Shown piece by piece: positions 35,035 through 39,562 of a stretch of 39,562 bases of DNA. Both the position numbers and the translations under genes were made by a program. The notes beneath the pieces are model-generated. The model ran no database searches, was not told where the DNA came from, and saw nothing but the letters and a program-made list of their open reading frames with translations. This stretch comes from Planctomycetota bacterium (GTDB lineage Bacteria > Planctomycetota > UBA1135 > GCA-002686595): positions 1-39,562 of the forward strand of contig JACRIO010000145.1 in the NCBI GenBank assembly GCA_016220035.1, read 5' to 3'. Positions within the stretch are counted from its first letter, which is position 1. Each line of letters begins with the position of its first letter.

Positions 35035-35596
35035 GACGCGCGCGGTGCGGCAAGCGGGTCCGTGCACGAGCGTTGCCGCCGCACGCACGACCGCGGCGAG
35101 GCCGCCGCTCGCGCGTCTTCGGAGCGGCTCCGTCGCTGCGGTGTCGGGCGCGCGCATTCGTGCTCCAACCTCATGCTCCACAAGGTCTTGTGTTCCGGTC
35201 CGAGGCTATGCTCGGAGCTCGATTTCGCCTACCCTGTGCGCGCGCTCGCGAGGCTTGGAAAGGCGCACTTCTCCGGCCTCGCAGCGCGTCTCCACGCCTG
35301 TGGAAACCCCGTGTTCTCCCTCTGGATTGCTGCGCATGCTTCGTGGACATCTCGGCACTTCTCGACAGCCCGCTCGCGCCTCCGCGCGGGCTTCTGGAGG
35401 ACTGTGCATGGAAGCCTCTCGGCTGCCCGCTCGCTCACGGCTCTCCAGAGCGCGATCCACACAGCGAGCGAGCGCTCATCTCTCGGCTCCCTGCGCACTT
35501 GCATCGATCCACGGTGAGTTCCTCCACGCGATTCGCGCCTCTTACTGTGACTACTGAGAGTTTATCTCTTCTTCTCTCTCTCCAACGGACTCGTCC
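35035..35596. promoter_or_regulatory. Candidate oriC region between dnaA and dnaN
   Basis: A 562-base gap without a convincing gene; open frames here are Ser/Arg-rich and lack family features. Four sequences match TTATNCACA at 7 of 9 positions: 35174-35182 (TGCTCCACA), 35299-35307 (minus), 35403-35411 (minus) and 35453-35461 (CGATCCACA). The 40 bases at 35541-35580 hold only 15 G/C and could be the unwinding element. They lie just before dnaN and may also hold its promoter. The location next to dnaA is a typical oriC site, but no perfect DnaA box is seen. Confidence 0.5.
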
Positions 35597-36697
35597 ATGA
35601 AGGCCATCTGCAACCGCGAGAAGCTCCGTGACGCTTTGGCTGTGGTGAACAACGTCGTTCCCGCCAAGAGCACGAAGCCGGTCCTCGAGAACATCTGCCT
35701 CGTCGCGACCGACAACGCGCTCGAGATCGTCGGCACCGACCTCGAGTGTTCGGTGCGCTACCGCATCGAGGACGTCCAGGTCGACGAACCCGGTCCCGTC
35801 GTCGTGCCGGCCCGGGTGACGCTCGACTTCGTGCGCGATCTCTCCGGCGAGACGGTCACGCTCTCCACGTCGGAACAGAACTGCTTCATCTCGAGCGGCG
35901 AGGACACGTGTGAACTCGTCACGCTCGACCCCGAGGAGTTCCCCGTGATCAGCCGCTTCGGGAACGAGGACACGCTGCCGATGCAGGGCGGGACCTTCAG
36001 GCGGCTCGTCGATCGCACGGCGTTCGCGGCCGCGCGCGAGGCCGGCCGCTATGCGATGCACGGCGTGTTGACCGAGGTCGACAACGGGATGCTGCGCATG
36101 GTCGCGACGGACGGGCGCAGGTTGGCGCTGGCGGAGGCGCCGATCGACGCACGGCATGCGCCGGCGAAGCCCGCGATCGTGCCGACGAAGTGCATGAACT
36201 TGTTCTGCCGTGTGATCTCCGACCCGCTCGACCAGGTGCACCTGCACTTCAGCGAGAACCAGATCGGCCTGAAAACGAAGAACGCCGAGATCTTCGGCCG
36301 GCTGATCGACGGTGAGTTCCCGCGGTATTCGGCCGTGATCCCGAAGGAGTCGAAGAACTCGGTCGAGGTCGACACGCAGTCGCTGATCAAGAAGCTGCGG
36401 CTCGTGGCCAACGTGACCGGCGTCGAAGCGCGCGCGGTGCGCCTGCGCATCAAGAAAGGCGAGATCGAGCTCTTCGGTCAATCCGTGGGGCGCGGTGTCG
36501 CCAACGCGCGCTTGGACGCCGACTACAAGGGCGAGACGGCCGAGATCGCGTTCAACCCGGACTACGTGTTGGACGGTCTGAAGAACTGCGAGGAGATGCA
36601 CGTGCGCCTCGAGTTCAACGAGAAGACGAGTCCCGGCAAGTTCCGGCTCGGCGAGAACTACGTCTACATCGTGATGCCGATCACGATCGACGCGTGA
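35597..36697 (+). CDS. dnaN: DNA polymerase III beta clamp
   Basis: The sliding clamp (366 residues) circles DNA and tethers the polymerase. The N-terminus MKAICNREKLRDALAVVNNVVPAKSTKPVLENI is the family form. Three clamp domains are apparent, with LEIVGTDLECSVRYRI early, DGRRLALAEAP at the start of domain 2 and VYIVMPITID at the C-terminus. The length is normal. It ends seven bases before the DUF721 gene and is in series with gyrB. Confidence 0.95.
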   Translation: MKAICNREKLRDALAVVNNVVPAKSTKPVLENICLVATDNALEIVGTDLECSVRYRIEDVQVDEPGPVVVPARVTLDFVRDLSGETVTLSTSEQNCFISSGEDTCELVTLDPEEFPVISRFGNEDTLPMQGGTFRRLVDRTAFAAAREAGRYAMHGVLTEVDNGMLRMVATDGRRLALAEAPIDARHAPAKPAIVPTKCMNLFCRVISDPLDQVHLHFSENQIGLKTKNAEIFGRLIDGEFPRYSAVIPKESKNSVEVDTQSLIKKLRLVANVTGVEARAVRLRIKKGEIELFGQSVGRGVANARLDADYKGETAEIAFNPDYVLDGLKNCEEMHVRLEFNEKTSPGKFRLGENYVYIVMPITIDA

Positions 36698-36704
36698 GCT
36701 CGAC

Positions 36705-39483
<2,779 letters not shown>

Positions 39484-39562
39484 TCTCGGAGCAGGGCTTG
39501 AGGCCCTGCGAAACGCAGTCGGAGCGCGGCGGTAAAGGACTTCCGCGGCGGACGCGCGCGAA
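39484..39562. other. Window end after gyrB
   Basis: Only 79 bases remain. No gene start can be supported. Confidence 0.5.

Noticed and set aside
35062-35517. Possible 151-residue gene in the dnaA-dnaN gap
   Set aside because: The composition (Ser/Arg/Ala-rich) and lack of a start signal or motif do not support a protein; the gap fits oriC better.

Overview
This is a GC-rich bacterial chromosome segment that carries the replication and segregation core: parB with a parS site, an RpoD-type sigma factor, parA, dnaA, dnaN, a DciA-like gene and gyrB. Several traits point to Planctomycetota or a close relative: secreted proteins of the style seen in that phylum, weak or absent Shine-Dalgarno sites at many starts, a split parA/parB pair and no recF beside dnaN. 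This placement is inferred from gene style and not from a database match.

Layout. Positions 1-584 (minus) hold the start of an RNase HIII gene that runs off the window. A small Rieske protein (737-1099) and a cystathionine beta-synthase/cysteine synthase with CBS domains (1187-2560) follow on the plus strand. From 14395 down to 2607 seven minus-strand genes run in series: a secreted Trp-rich protein, a secreted protein with a GspG-like C-terminus, a DUF374 acyltransferase, a DUF72 protein, a membrane GT2 glycosyltransferase and two diverged paralogues with a degenerate parvulin-like domain. A membrane-anchored cyclophilin (plus) and parB (minus) converge on a parS site that sits at the centre of a 42-bp perfect palindrome. 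A membrane protein and a metallophosphoesterase are translationally coupled. A minus-strand protein with a C-terminal HPr-like domain diverges from the sigma factor gene, which overlaps hemW.

From 21.8 to 30.2 kb lies pyrF and then a complete bacillithiol pathway (bshC, bshB, bshA). An orphan adenine-type DNA methyltransferase and parA are inserted between bshB and bshA. The bshB/methyltransferase and parA/bshA joints are 4-base ATGA overlaps. ParA carries a disordered Ala/Pro/Lys-rich tail of about 430 residues. A GT-C type membrane protein (minus) and a cysteine desulfurase (plus) then diverge from a 161-bp foldback MITE flanked by TA, of IS630/Tc1-mariner type. The window ends with dnaA, a 560-bp low-GC gap that is the best oriC candidate, dnaN, a DUF721/DciA gene and gyrB.

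Taken together, the window joins chromosome replication and segregation with sulfur and thiol metabolism (CBS, cysteine desulfurase, bacillithiol). The most unusual point is parA inside the bacillithiol gene run, about 10 kb from parB and parS. No tRNA, rRNA, CRISPR array or complete insertion sequence was found.
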